The position numbers and the translations under genes are program-made. Below the pieces are notes generated by a model. It worked only from the letters and a program-made list of their open reading frames with translations. It made no database searches and had not been told where the DNA came from. 64,000 nucleotides of DNA from Streptosporangium amethystogenes (GTDB lineage: Bacteria; Actinomycetota; Actinomycetes; Streptosporangiales; Streptosporangiaceae). Where the stretch lies: positions 62,001-126,000 of the forward strand of contig NZ_JOEQ01000008.1 in NCBI RefSeq assembly GCF_000721075.1, read 5' to 3'. This document shows positions 17,071-27,230 of the stretch, one piece after another. Numbering within the stretch: position 1 is the first letter of the stretch; the number at the start of each line of letters is the position of its first letter.

Positions 17071-17940
17071 CTATGAGCGGACGACTGCCACGGCGCAGTG
17101 CGCGTGGTGCAGGACGCCCCGGCTGACCGAGCCCAGCAGCAGTGAGCCGAGGGCGCCGCGACCGTGGGAGCCGACGACGAGCAGGTCGCTGCCGGTGGAG
17201 GCTTTGGTGAGCGCTTCGACCGGGTGCGCGCACCGGACGTTCTCGATGAGGCTCACCTCGGGATACTTCTGCTGCCAGGTGGCGAGTCTGTCGGCCACGA
17301 CTGCGTGTTGGGCGATGCGGATCTCGTCCATGTCGTAGGCGATCTCGGGGGCGTAGGCGTGCACGGGCAGTTGCCAGGCGTAGATCGCGCGTAGCGTGCA
17401 GCCGCGCAGCTTCGCCTGTTCGAAGGCGTAGGCGAGGGCGGGTTCGCAGGCGTCGGAGTCGTCGATGCCGACCGTGATCTCGCCGATCTCGCCGATCTCG
17501 CCGTGCGTCGGCACCTGGCCGGGGCGGACCACGACGACTGGGCAGTGCGCGTGTCCGGCGACGTGCATGCTGACGGAACCGATGACGGCTCCAGCGAACC
17601 CGCCGAGGCCTCGGCTGCCGATGACGATCTCCGTGGCGTCCTGTCCCTGGTCACGCAGGACCACCGGGGGCAAGCCCTCGATCAGAGCGGTGCTCACCTC
17701 GATGGCGGGGTGCCGGGTGCGTGCCGTCGCCTCGGCTTCGTCCAGTATCCTGCGGGCGCCCCTGGTCATCAGGTCCTCTCCGTCGGGGGCGACGAACCTG
17801 GAGAGGTCGTTCGGCCAGCGGTGCACGGCGGTGACGATGCGCAGCGGCAGGCCCGTACGAGCGGCGTCGTCGGCGGCCCATTCGACGGCGGCGGTCGCGC
17901 CGGTGGAGCCGTCGGTTCCGGCGATGATCAGAGCAGACAT
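17071..17940 (-). CDS. Tandem-domain universal stress protein
   Basis: A 289-residue protein with two Usp domains. Each has the ATP-binding pattern G-x2-G-x9-G-(S/T): GSRGLGGFAGAVIGSVS in the first and GSHGRGALGSLLLGSVS in the second, so both should bind ATP. It begins SALIIAGTDGSTGATAAVEW. Tandem USPs of this kind are induced by hypoxia or nitric oxide through DevR/DosR in mycobacteria, and two matching boxes lie just upstream here. It is the first gene of a minus-strand operon with CBS-BON, a small ORF and PLDc_N. Confidence 0.93.
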   Translation of the reverse strand: MSALIIAGTDGSTGATAAVEWAADDAARTGLPLRIVTAVHRWPNDLSRFVAPDGEDLMTRGARRILDEAEATARTRHPAIEVSTALIEGLPPVVLRDQGQDATEIVIGSRGLGGFAGAVIGSVSMHVAGHAHCPVVVVRPGQVPTHGEIGEIGEITVGIDDSDACEPALAYAFEQAKLRGCTLRAIYAWQLPVHAYAPEIAYDMDEIRIAQHAVVADRLATWQQKYPEVSLIENVRCAHPVEALTKASTGSDLLVVGSHGRGALGSLLLGSVSRGVLHHAHCAVAVVRS

Positions 17941-17990
17941 GGCTGTTCTCCCTTCTTCTCCCATCAGACCCCGTCGGAAGGCCCGGCCCC

Positions 17991-18040
17991 AGGGCCACAG
18001 GTCCTGATCCCGCCGCGGGAGGACAGGGTCTTTCGCCCCT
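17991..18040 (-). promoter_or_regulatory. Two DevR/DosR-like boxes upstream of the universal stress gene
   Basis: AGGGCCACAGGTCCT (17991-18005) and AGGGTCTTTCGCCCCT (18025-18040) both fit GGGNC-N4-GNCC, the core of the DevR/DosR box (GGGACTWWAGTCCC). They are about 34 bases apart, roughly three helical turns, and 50-100 bases before the start codon of the stress protein, as expected for cooperative activator sites. Confidence 0.55.
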
Positions 18041-18130
18041 CACGGCCCGCTTTCGAGATCAACGGGGTCCGGTGCCGGGCGGTCGGCGGTTGAAGGCATT
18101 TTCGATCAGGGGTGATGGTCGCGCCGCTGG

Positions 18131-18895
18131 TCAACTTCTCCCGACGGAGAAGGCCGGGGTTCGCCGGTGCCAGGGTATGGCTTGTTCCAGCGCGGTGTAC
18201 TTGTCGCCGATGCCAGGCCCGTGTACGGCGTCAAGCAGGTGGGCGGCGTCGCGGACGGTGCGGGTGAGCCCGAATTCGTATGCCATGCCGAGCATCGGTT
18301 CGCCCATGTCGGGACCGCACGGGGTGCGGCCCCGGCTTGGCTTGAGCCCGACCAGCCCGCAGCAGGACGCGGGGACCCGGATGGATCCGGCGCCGTCGCT
18401 GGCATGCGCGAGCGGGACGGCGCCGGCCGCGACCAGGGCTGCGGCGCCGCCGCTCGATCCGCCGACGCCGTGATCACGATCCCAGGGGTTGCGGGTGGGT
18501 CCGTACCTGAGGGATTCGGTGGAGAAGCTGAGCATCATCTCCGGCACGGTGGTGAGGCCGAGCGTGACCAGTCCGGCGACCTTGAAGCGGGTCATCAGGT
18601 CGGTGTCGCGCTGGGCGAGGATGCCCGGTAGTGCCCGGCTGCCGAGGAAGAACGGCACGCCCTCGGCTACCGGTCCGTGGTCTTTGATCAGGAACGGCAC
18701 CCCGGCCAGGGGGCCGTCCGCAACGTGGCCGAGCGCGGGATCGAACGGGGGTAGCGCCAGCCCGTTCAGTACGGCGTCCGCGATCGTGATGGCCTCTCGG
18801 GCGACGGCCTCGACCTCGGCGGCGGTGACCTGTCCCGCTTTGATGAGGTCACGGAGGCCGATGGCGTCAAAGCTCGCGTATTCGTGAATCTGCAT
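18131..18895 (-). pseudogene. 3'-truncated amidase-signature enzyme
   Basis: The N-terminal half of an amidase. It has the catalytic lysine in PFLIKDHG (about residue 75), the glycine-serine stretch GVGGSSGGAAALVAAG with the cis-serine, and the nucleophile in GAGSIRVPASCCGLVGLKPS. Amidases of this family are 450-500 residues, but this frame stops after about 254, soon after ALEQAIPWHRRTP. No continuation is visible in the other frames before the next gene. The N-terminal triad is complete, but without the C-terminal part of the fold activity is unlikely. The start has AAGGA six bases upstream. Confidence 0.75.
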
Positions 18896-19028
18896 GATGA
18901 GTCCTTGGTTTCGCACATCGATGACTGGGGGGTGGTCGGCGACCATCCCCTTGGTGGAGTCGAGGTGTTACTACGCTCGGAACATCAGGTTCATCGTGGC
19001 GGTTGTCGGCCCTGGCGGTCGAACGGAT

Positions 19029-19150
19029 TTACCGGTCCAGCAGGCCGACGGCGTTGCCGTCGGGATCGGTGAACACGGCCGGCCGTCCCGTTGCGGGTGT
19101 GCTCCGGCCTCCGGCTGCCGCCGAGCTTCTCCGTCCGGGCGAGCGGGGTC
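19029..19150 (-). pseudogene. C-terminal remnant of a VOC/glyoxalase-fold protein
   Basis: The minus strand ends with GRPAVFTDPDGNAVGLLDR and a TAA, the typical last strand of VOC-family proteins (F-x-D-P-D-G-N-x-x-G-L). About 40 bases upstream in another frame is RTEKLGGS, matching the preceding helix, so a frameshift separates the pieces. Nothing further upstream is recognisable. It is a dead fragment between the truncated amidase and a recombinase gene. Confidence 0.6.
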
Positions 19151-19303
19151 TGAATGTGAGAGTCAAAGGGTTTGAAGCAGACTGGCGATCTTGTAGGTGA
19201 CACGGTCACTCAGGCTCTCCGCCCGGTCTGTGTCACCGGTCGCAAAGTAAGGGAGTTTCCGTTCTTGGACACCCACTGCCTATGTTAGTGATCATGAGCC
19301 GGT

Positions 19304-19321
19304 ATTCCTCCGATGAGGAAT
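19304..19321. repeat. Perfect 7-base inverted repeat upstream of the recombinase
   Basis: ATTCCTC-CGAT-GAGGAAT forms a perfect hairpin or operator-like site about 300 bases before the recombinase gene, in a stretch (19151-19614) where I see no gene. Confidence 0.5.
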
Positions 19322-19614
19322 GTGGCGTACTCCCCCGGCAGGCGCAAGTGTTTGCGGGGTGGGTTATCGCCGTGTGGTGGCCGCAACGTCTGCCGTGACG
19401 CGACGTGGGGCGGACCCACCGGCATCTCGCATGATGCGCGGGTGCACGGACTTTCGCCAGGGCTTCGCGGAGCGGCTACTCCTCTACCGTGGGGGCATGG
19501 ACATGACCGGTGATCCCCCGGGCGCGGGCGCAAGACCGCTCTCCCCCGGTCGGTCACCGGCCTCTCCCCTCCCCCCGGGGTGGGTTGGATACGGAAAGGG
19601 GTGTTGTCGGGATC

Positions 19615-20739
19615 ATGCGGCCGGCTGATCTGAATCGTCTCAGTGTGGGTGAGTGCGCCGACCGTTACGTGGAGCTGGTGCGGGCCAGGACCCTGACCGG
19701 TGCGTTGTCGATGTCAACGGCGGAGGTGTACGCGCGTGATGTGACCACCTTTGTGCAGTTGGTCGGCGAGGAGGTGGTCTTGGATGACCTGACGGGCGAG
19801 GAGGTGGACGCCGTTCTGCTGGCCTTCGCGCGCAAGCCGGACGGGCGGCGGCGCTCACAGCCGGAGGCCGTCTCGGGGGCGTTGCAGTCCGCCTCCTCGC
19901 AGGCGCGGTTTCGGCGCTCGGTGTCGGCGTTGTTCAAGCACGCGGTGCTGGTCGGATGGGTGCAGGTCAATCCGATGGCGATGGCGACGGTCACGGCCAG
20001 GGAGCGCGGGGGGCTGCGGCCGGAGCGGCGGGCGCTGACCCGTGAGCAGGCCCAGGGGTTGATCGGTGCGGCACGTGACCTGGGCGGCGGGCCGGAGGGG
20101 GTGGCGGCGAAGGAGGCGGCGGGCTCGGGGCGCAGGCGCCGTCGTGATCAGAACACCGAGTTGCGCGACGGGCTGATCGTGCTGATGCTGTCGACGATGG
20201 GGCCGCGGGTGTCGGAGCTGGTGCGGGCCAATGTGGAGGACTTCTACACCAACGACGGGGTGCGTTACTGGCGGATCTTCGGTAAGGGCGGTAAGACCCG
20301 GGACGTGCCGCTGCCCGGTGATGTGACGCTGGTGCTGGAGGCCTATCTGGCACGGGGGCGGATCGCCTCCCCCGACAAGGCGTTGCTGCTGTCGTGGCGG
20401 GGCCGGCGTCTGGCGCGCGGGGATGTGCAGGCGGTGATCGACCGGGTGCAGCGGGGGGTGGACCCCGATCGGCGTCGTTCGGTGACGCCGCACGGGTTGC
20501 GGCACACCACGGCCACTCATCTGCTGGCCGACGCGGTGGACATGGACGCGGTGCGCCGGGTTCTGGGACACAGTGATCTGGCGACGCTGGGGCGTTACCG
20601 CGATGAGCTGCCCGGGGAGCTGGAGGTGGCGATGCGTTCGCATCCGTTGCTGCGCGGCCCGGCCGTCCGCGGCGCGGGGGCGTCGGGATCGGTCTCCGCC
20701 CAGGGGGCGCGAAGGTCTGGGCCTGCGGCGTCGGCATAG
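19615..20739 (+). CDS. Tyrosine recombinase/integrase
   Basis: A 374-residue site-specific recombinase. The N-terminal SAM-like core-binding domain covers about residues 10-130 and the catalytic domain follows, with Arg198 in GPRVSELV, lysine in FGKGGKTR, His293 and Arg296 in HGLRH, the second histidine in GHSD and Tyr328 in GRYRDE, spaced as in XerC/D. Basic linkers (RRRRRDQ) and a low-complexity tail are present. No tRNA or attachment site is apparent beside it. The ATG follows GGGATC; upstream frames look non-coding. A truncated amidase and a VOC remnant before it point to past rearrangement. Confidence 0.9.
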   Translation: MRPADLNRLSVGECADRYVELVRARTLTGALSMSTAEVYARDVTTFVQLVGEEVVLDDLTGEEVDAVLLAFARKPDGRRRSQPEAVSGALQSASSQARFRRSVSALFKHAVLVGWVQVNPMAMATVTARERGGLRPERRALTREQAQGLIGAARDLGGGPEGVAAKEAAGSGRRRRRDQNTELRDGLIVLMLSTMGPRVSELVRANVEDFYTNDGVRYWRIFGKGGKTRDVPLPGDVTLVLEAYLARGRIASPDKALLLSWRGRRLARGDVQAVIDRVQRGVDPDRRRSVTPHGLRHTTATHLLADAVDMDAVRRVLGHSDLATLGRYRDELPGELEVAMRSHPLLRGPAVRGAGASGSVSAQGARRSGPAASA

Positions 20740-20781
20740 CCGGCGCCGGGCGTGTCCCCGTTGCCGCAGGTGGTGGCTGGG

Positions 20782-21036
20782 TCAGGCGGCGCGTTCGTCG
20801 GCGCACACCTCGGCCAGCACGTCCAGGGAGATGTTGAGGGCGGCGGCGAGCGCGGCGATGGTGAAGAAGGCCGGGGTGGGGATGCGGCCTGTTTCGATCT
20901 TGCGGAGGGTTTCGGCGGACAGGCCCGCGGCGGCGGCGACCTCGGTCATGCTGCGGGTGCCGCGTGCCTGGCGCAGGAGCGTGCCCAGGCGGTGGCCTCG
21001 TTCGCGGTCAAGTTCGGTCAGCGGGGGTCGCACCAT
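20782..21036 (-). CDS. XRE-family helix-turn-helix regulator
   Basis: An 84-residue single-domain repressor: LGTLLRQARGTRSMTEVAAA, GLSAETLRKIETGRIPTP and FFTIAALAAALNISLDVLAE form the five helices of an XRE/Cro DNA-binding domain with no sensor domain. Such regulators control themselves or a neighbour. It is convergent with the recombinase at 19.6 kb and has a palindromic site just before its start codon. Confidence 0.9.
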   Translation of the reverse strand: MVRPPLTELDRERGHRLGTLLRQARGTRSMTEVAAAAGLSAETLRKIETGRIPTPAFFTIAALAAALNISLDVLAEVCADERAA

Positions 21037-21047
21037 GTGCCGGATCC

Positions 21048-21061
21048 TAGCAAGCGTGCTA
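21048..21061. promoter_or_regulatory. Palindromic operator candidate for the XRE regulator
   Basis: TAGCA-AGCG-TGCTA is an inverted repeat with five-base arms, 12 bases before the ATG of the XRE gene. On the minus strand it follows a TATTAT -10-like element, so a bound repressor would block the gene's own promoter. Confidence 0.55.
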
Positions 21062-21226
21062 ATAATACCGCTACCGGTGTATCACCGCGGGCGTGCCGGG
21101 TGGGTGCCCGGGTGACAGCGGCCACGTGGTGCACGCGGCGGGGCGGACCGACGGGCCGCGCCTGCTGCCCCCCGCCGTGAGGACGCGGGGGGTGCGTGAC
21201 CCTGCCCGGCACGGTGCGGGCGACGC

Positions 21227-23140
<1,914 letters not shown>

Positions 23141-23215
23141 CACACATCACCGTGCTTTCTGGGGTCCCGGTTTCCCGCGCTCTGGGGGTGAGACCACCGG
23201 CGCGGTCACGACACG

Positions 23216-23246
23216 ACCCTAGAAGCTGAACTTTGGTTGAGGTCAA
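23216..23246 (-). promoter_or_regulatory. MerR-type promoter (19-base spacer) upstream of the ABC exporter
   Basis: Reading the minus strand, TTGACC (23246-23241) and TAGGGT (23221-23216) are 19 bases apart instead of 17, and the spacer carries an imperfect inverted repeat (CTGAACT / AGGTCAAG). This is the layout used by MerR and SoxR activators. No MerR gene is in the window. Confidence 0.5.
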
Positions 23247-23384
23247 GGGTCGTTGTGTTCCGGGCTCTTTCGCCGACGTCGGCGCTCCCCCGGCGGGCCG
23301 ACCGGCCCTCCACCCCCATAGGCTGAAGGCCATTGCCCGATCCGCCCGGATATCTCATTTTCGGATCACCCCTTTTGAGGAGAG

Positions 23385-23708
23385 GTGTACTTCGCCGTGC
23401 CGACTCTGCCGCTCGCCCTGCGTCTGTTCCGTTATGTGGCGTTCGCCGAGGCGTGTTCGTGGACGGGACTGCTCATCGGCATGTACTTCAAGTACGTGAC
23501 CGCCACCGGCGACCTCGGGGTGAAGATCTTCGGGCCGGTGCACGGCGCCCTGTTCGTGCTCTACCTGGTCGCACTGCTGGTCGCCGCCCGCCAGGCCCGC
23601 TGGAGCCTGGGCACACTCGTCGTCGGCCTGGTGTGCGCGGTGCCGCCACTGGCCACGCTGTGGTTCGAGCGGCGGATGTTCGCCCGCCGCGAACCGGCCA
23701 CCGTCTGA
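23385..23708 (+). CDS. DUF3817 membrane protein
   Basis: A 107-residue protein with three hydrophobic helices and the DUF3817 pattern RLFRYVAFAEACSWTGLLIG, MYFKYV, and GPVHGALFVLYLVAL. The role of the family is unknown. In actinobacteria it often sits as a single gene near transporters. GAGGAG lies just before the first GTG (23385); a second GTG at 23397 is in frame. It is divergent from the ABC exporter. Confidence 0.85.
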   Translation: MYFAVPTLPLALRLFRYVAFAEACSWTGLLIGMYFKYVTATGDLGVKIFGPVHGALFVLYLVALLVAARQARWSLGTLVVGLVCAVPPLATLWFERRMFARREPATV

Positions 23709-23738
23709 TCGTTCCGGCCTGATCGCTCCGGCCTGGCC

Positions 23739-24764
23739 TCACAGATCCAGGATGGCGCGGGTGGCCGCCCGGCAGCGCCGCGGATCGGCCAGCAGGTCGG
23801 CACAGTCGCCGAACTGGTCGACCGACCCCACCGCGGGCAGCGCCCGCACCCGGGCGTCGACGATGGCGCCGCTGAGGGCGTCGGCGAACCGGCCGGCGTC
23901 GATGACCTGGAAGGGCCGCCGATGATACGCCCGCAGACTCCCCTCCAGCGCCGGGCCCACCCCCATCCGGTTGTACAGGGCCGCCACCCGCCGGTAGACC
24001 GTCCCCAGATGCTCCTCGCGCTCCCGCCACCCGGTGGCCGCCACCGCCGCCGACAGAGCCTCTGCGGGCTCGGCCGTACCCGACAGGCGCGCGAAGGCAC
24101 TGCCCAGCCATTTGGCGTACGGCGGGTAGCGGCGGCGCAGCAACAGCACCAGGCGCATCAGATCGCGGGCCAGGCCGGCGGTGGCCAGCGCCGAGCCCAG
24201 ATCGTCGCCGACCTCCCCGCACCGCCCGGGGAAGGCCTCCTGCTGAGCCAGGCGCCTCCACTGCCCGGCCAGCACGTAGCGCTCCAGATCCGGCGGGTAC
24301 CAGCGCAGCGCGCCGCGAACACGTTCCAGGACATCCAGGCCGTCGTGGAAGACCTCCCCGCAGGTGACCTCCGCCAGTTTCTGCCAGGGGGTCGACAGCC
24401 AGTCCAGCAGGCTCACCCCCCGCAGCGGGTCGAAGCCGAGCCGCCCGGTGAACCAGGCCGCCGCGTCACCGACGTACACGCCGTGCCCACCGGCACCGGT
24501 CACAGCGGTGGGGTAGCCGCGAAAAACCTCCGGCAGGCCGCCGTCGACGGCGCGGCGAACCTGCTCGATCCGGCGCTCCTCGACGAAGAGGACCACCCGA
24601 GGACCCCAGTCATGGTCGGTGGAGCGTTCGGTGTCGAACGCCAGTACCTCGGAACCGGCGCCGACCAGCGCGGCACTGTGCGGCACCTCGGCCACGATCG
24701 GCCGCACGATCTGGGTGTAGAAAGTACGAGAAAGCTCCAGACCAGGTATGAAACCAGACATCAT
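23739..24764 (-). CDS. DUF4037 nucleotidyltransferase-like protein
   Basis: About 341 residues. It begins FIPGLELSRTFYTQIVRPIV and has the GAGSEVLAFDTERSTDHDWG motif, in which GSE and the DHDWG aspartates resemble the active site of polymerase-beta-type nucleotidyltransferases. The C-terminal two thirds are helical (DUF4037). Substrate and role are unknown. Two adjacent ATGs (24764, 24761) could start it. It lies 68 bases after the GNAT gene on the same strand and is probably co-transcribed with it. Confidence 0.85.
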   Translation of the reverse strand: MMSGFIPGLELSRTFYTQIVRPIVAEVPHSAALVGAGSEVLAFDTERSTDHDWGPRVVLFVEERRIEQVRRAVDGGLPEVFRGYPTAVTGAGGHGVYVGDAAAWFTGRLGFDPLRGVSLLDWLSTPWQKLAEVTCGEVFHDGLDVLERVRGALRWYPPDLERYVLAGQWRRLAQQEAFPGRCGEVGDDLGSALATAGLARDLMRLVLLLRRRYPPYAKWLGSAFARLSGTAEPAEALSAAVAATGWREREEHLGTVYRRVAALYNRMGVGPALEGSLRAYHRRPFQVIDAGRFADALSGAIVDARVRALPAVGSVDQFGDCADLLADPRRCRAATRAILDL

Positions 24765-24832
24765 TTCGTCCACTCTGCCCGCCGCGCCCTCGCCCCGCAC
24801 CAGGTTTTCCCGCCCCTGCCCAAAGGCCGGTC

Positions 24833-25591
24833 TCAGGCACCGTCCAGGGCCGCGGCGGCCAGCGGGCGAAGGCGCAGGCCCAGCCGCCCGTACAGGGCGA
24901 GCGCGGTGTGGTTGGCGGTGTCGACCATCAGCGCGACGCGGCCGTGTGCGGTGAGCAGGTCGCCCAGCGCCAGGCGGCACACCGCCTCGCCGTACCCGGC
25001 GCCGCGACGGCGCGCGGCGGTGGCGACCCCGGCGACGAAGCCCACCTGCGGGCAGGACCAGGCGTCGGCGGCCACCGCGACCAGGACGCCGTCCTCGTCG
25101 CGCACGCCCGCCCAGCGGCGTACGCCGGCCACCCCGGGCGCCGCCCACGAGGAGGGCGCCGCAGCCGCGAGCAGGGCGCTCACCTCGTCGTCCTCCTTCG
25201 GGTCCAGCCACCGCGCCCGCCGCCGTGCCCGCCCCGGTCCCGCGCTGAGGACGGGGCTGAGGACGGGGCTGAGCCGGTGGGTGTCCATCCACTCGAAGGC
25301 GCCCAGCAGGCGCAGCCCCGGTGAACAGGCGGCCACCTGCCCTACCAGTGCCCGGCTGCCCACCACCCGGTAGGAGGGGCCGACCCGCTCCAGCGCCCAC
25401 TGCGCCAGCGCGGCCACCTGCTCGGGTTCGCCGCACACCGTCAGGCGGTCGCGGCGGTTGAGATCGGGACAGGCCACCGCGACCGCCTCCCCCAGCGCCC
25501 AGGCCCGTACCCCCCGCGCCATCCCCTGGGCACCCCACAGCACGAGCGGGTCGCCGCCGCAGGCGGCGGCGACCTCGGCCACCTCGCGCAA
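24833..25591 (-). CDS. GNAT-family acetyltransferase
   Basis: A 252-residue protein whose C-terminal half is a GNAT domain: VGFVAGVATAARRRGAGYGE is the acetyl-CoA loop (R-R-x-G-x-G) and NHTALALYGRLGL is the closing motif. The N-terminal half (GGDPLVLWGAQG...) has the pattern of a degenerate second GNAT or substrate-binding domain. The start is a TTG; the gene begins close behind purB, whose stop lies just upstream, so it is likely part of the purB transcript. Substrate unknown. Confidence 0.82.
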   Translation of the reverse strand: MREVAEVAAACGGDPLVLWGAQGMARGVRAWALGEAVAVACPDLNRRDRLTVCGEPEQVAALAQWALERVGPSYRVVGSRALVGQVAACSPGLRLLGAFEWMDTHRLSPVLSPVLSAGPGRARRRARWLDPKEDDEVSALLAAAAPSSWAAPGVAGVRRWAGVRDEDGVLVAVAADAWSCPQVGFVAGVATAARRRGAGYGEAVCRLALGDLLTAHGRVALMVDTANHTALALYGRLGLRLRPLAAAALDGA

Positions 25592-25617
25592 TACCCTCGG
25601 CGCCCCCGGCGCGCTGT

Positions 25618-27048
25618 TCAGAGAATCGCCCCGGGCCGGTAGGCGGCCGCCTGCGGGTAGCGGGTCACGACCTCCTGCACGCGGGCCACGACCGCCGCCA
25701 CCTGCGAGGTGGCCGCCCCGGTGAAGGAGAGCGGCTCGCCCAGCAGGCCCTCCAGCGCCGCCCCATCCAGCGGGAAGCGCTCGTCGGCCGCCAGGCGGGC
25801 GAGCAGTTCGTTGCCGCCGGCGCCCTCGCGCATGGCCAGCGCCGAGGCCACCGCGTGCTCCTTGATCAACTCATGGGCGCTCTCGCGGCCCAGCCCGGAT
25901 CGCACCGCGGCCATCAACATCTTCGTGGTGGACAGGAACGGCAGGTAGCGCTCCAGCTCGGCGGCGATCACCGCGGGGAAGGCGCCGAACTCCGCCAGCA
26001 CCGTCAACATGGTCTCCACCAGCCCGTCGAAGGCGAAGAACGCGTCCGGCAACGCCACCCGGCGCACCACCGAACACGACACATCGCCCTCGTTCCACTG
26101 GTCGCCCGCCAGTTCCCCGGCCATCGACGCATACCCGCGCAGGATCACCGTCAGCCCGTTGACCCGCTCACACGAGCGGGTGTTCATCTTGTGCGGCATC
26201 GCCGAGGACCCCACCTGCCCCTGGGCGAATCCCTCGGTGACCAGTTCGTGCCCGGCCATCAGCCGGATCGTCTTGGCCAGCGAGGAGGGCGCCGCGGCCA
26301 GCTGCACCAGCGCGGTGAGCGCCTCGTAGTCCAGCGAGCGCGGATACACCTGTCCCACGCTGGTCAGCCGGTGGGCGAACCCCAGATGCGCGGCCACCTC
26401 GTCCTCCAGCGCGCCCAGCTTGGCCGCGTCCCCGCCCAGCAGGTCCAGCATGTCCTGGGCGGTGCCCACCGGTCCCTTGACGCCACGCAGCGGGTAGCGG
26501 CCGATCAACTCCTCCAGCCGGGAGAACGCCACCAGCAGTTCGTCGGCGGCCGAGGCGAAGCGCTTGCCCAGCGTCGTGGACTGCGCGGCCACGTTGTGCG
26601 AACGCCCGGCCATCACCAGCTGCGAGTGCTCGGCCGCCAGCGCCGCCAGTCCGGCCAGCAGCGCCACGCACCGGTCTCGCACCAGCACCAGGCTGTCGCG
26701 GATCTGCAGCTGCTCGACGTTCTCGGTCAGATCCCTGGAGGTCATGCCCTTGTGCACCTGCTCGTGCCCGGCCAGCGCGTTGAACTCCTCGATGCGGGCC
26801 TTGACGTCATGGCGGGTGACGCGCTCACGGGCGGCGATCGACTCCAGGTCGACGTGCTCGACGACCTTCTCGTAGTCGGCCACCGCCTCGGGCGGGACGT
26901 CCACCCCCAGCCGGGCCTGCGCGGCCAGCACGGCCAGCCACAGGCGCCGCTCGGCCACCACCTTGTACTCGGAGGACCACAGGCGGGCCAGCTGCGGTGA
27001 GGCGTAGCGGGCGGCAAGGACATTGGGGATACGCGGCTTGGCAGTCAC
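25618..27048 (-). CDS. purB: Adenylosuccinate lyase
   Basis: A 476-residue enzyme of the fumarase/aspartase superfamily acting twice in purine synthesis: it splits SAICAR and adenylosuccinate, releasing fumarate. The family signature GSSAMPHKMN carries the catalytic flexible loop (serine and lysine), and TSRDLTENVEQLQ and GRSHNVAAQ supply the substrate-binding threonine, serine and histidine residues. Length is normal. The start is GTG. It is followed closely by the GNAT and DUF4037 genes on the same strand. Confidence 0.95.
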   Translation of the reverse strand: MTAKPRIPNVLAARYASPQLARLWSSEYKVVAERRLWLAVLAAQARLGVDVPPEAVADYEKVVEHVDLESIAARERVTRHDVKARIEEFNALAGHEQVHKGMTSRDLTENVEQLQIRDSLVLVRDRCVALLAGLAALAAEHSQLVMAGRSHNVAAQSTTLGKRFASAADELLVAFSRLEELIGRYPLRGVKGPVGTAQDMLDLLGGDAAKLGALEDEVAAHLGFAHRLTSVGQVYPRSLDYEALTALVQLAAAPSSLAKTIRLMAGHELVTEGFAQGQVGSSAMPHKMNTRSCERVNGLTVILRGYASMAGELAGDQWNEGDVSCSVVRRVALPDAFFAFDGLVETMLTVLAEFGAFPAVIAAELERYLPFLSTTKMLMAAVRSGLGRESAHELIKEHAVASALAMREGAGGNELLARLAADERFPLDGAALEGLLGEPLSFTGAATSQVAAVVARVQEVVTRYPQAAAYRPGAIL

Positions 27049-27148
27049 GTTGCGTCAGTATATTCCGCCCGCCCGCCCGCCCCGCCCCGCCCAGGGTTGG
27101 GAGCCGGGCGGGCGCGCCTGCCGGAGCGGGCCCGGCGGCAACGGGAAA

Positions 27149-27188
27149 AGCCGGTCGTCGCGCGGTGCGCACCGTGCGACGACCGGCT
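27149..27188 (-). terminator. Long hairpin terminator after the RND gene
   Basis: AGCCGGTCGTCGC and GCGACGACCGGCT form a perfect 13-base-pair stem, and the 14 bases between them (GCGGTGCGCACCGT) are themselves almost fully self-complementary. It lies about 40 bases after the RND stop codon and before purB. There is no T-run, as is common in actinobacteria. Confidence 0.75.
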
Positions 27189-27230
27189 CACGGGCCTGTC
27201 TCGGGCCTGCTTCGGGCCCGGTCGGCGACC

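Noticed and set aside
19151..19614. tRNA or attachment site beside the recombinase.
   Set aside because: No tRNA-like arm set or matching direct repeat could be seen by eye.
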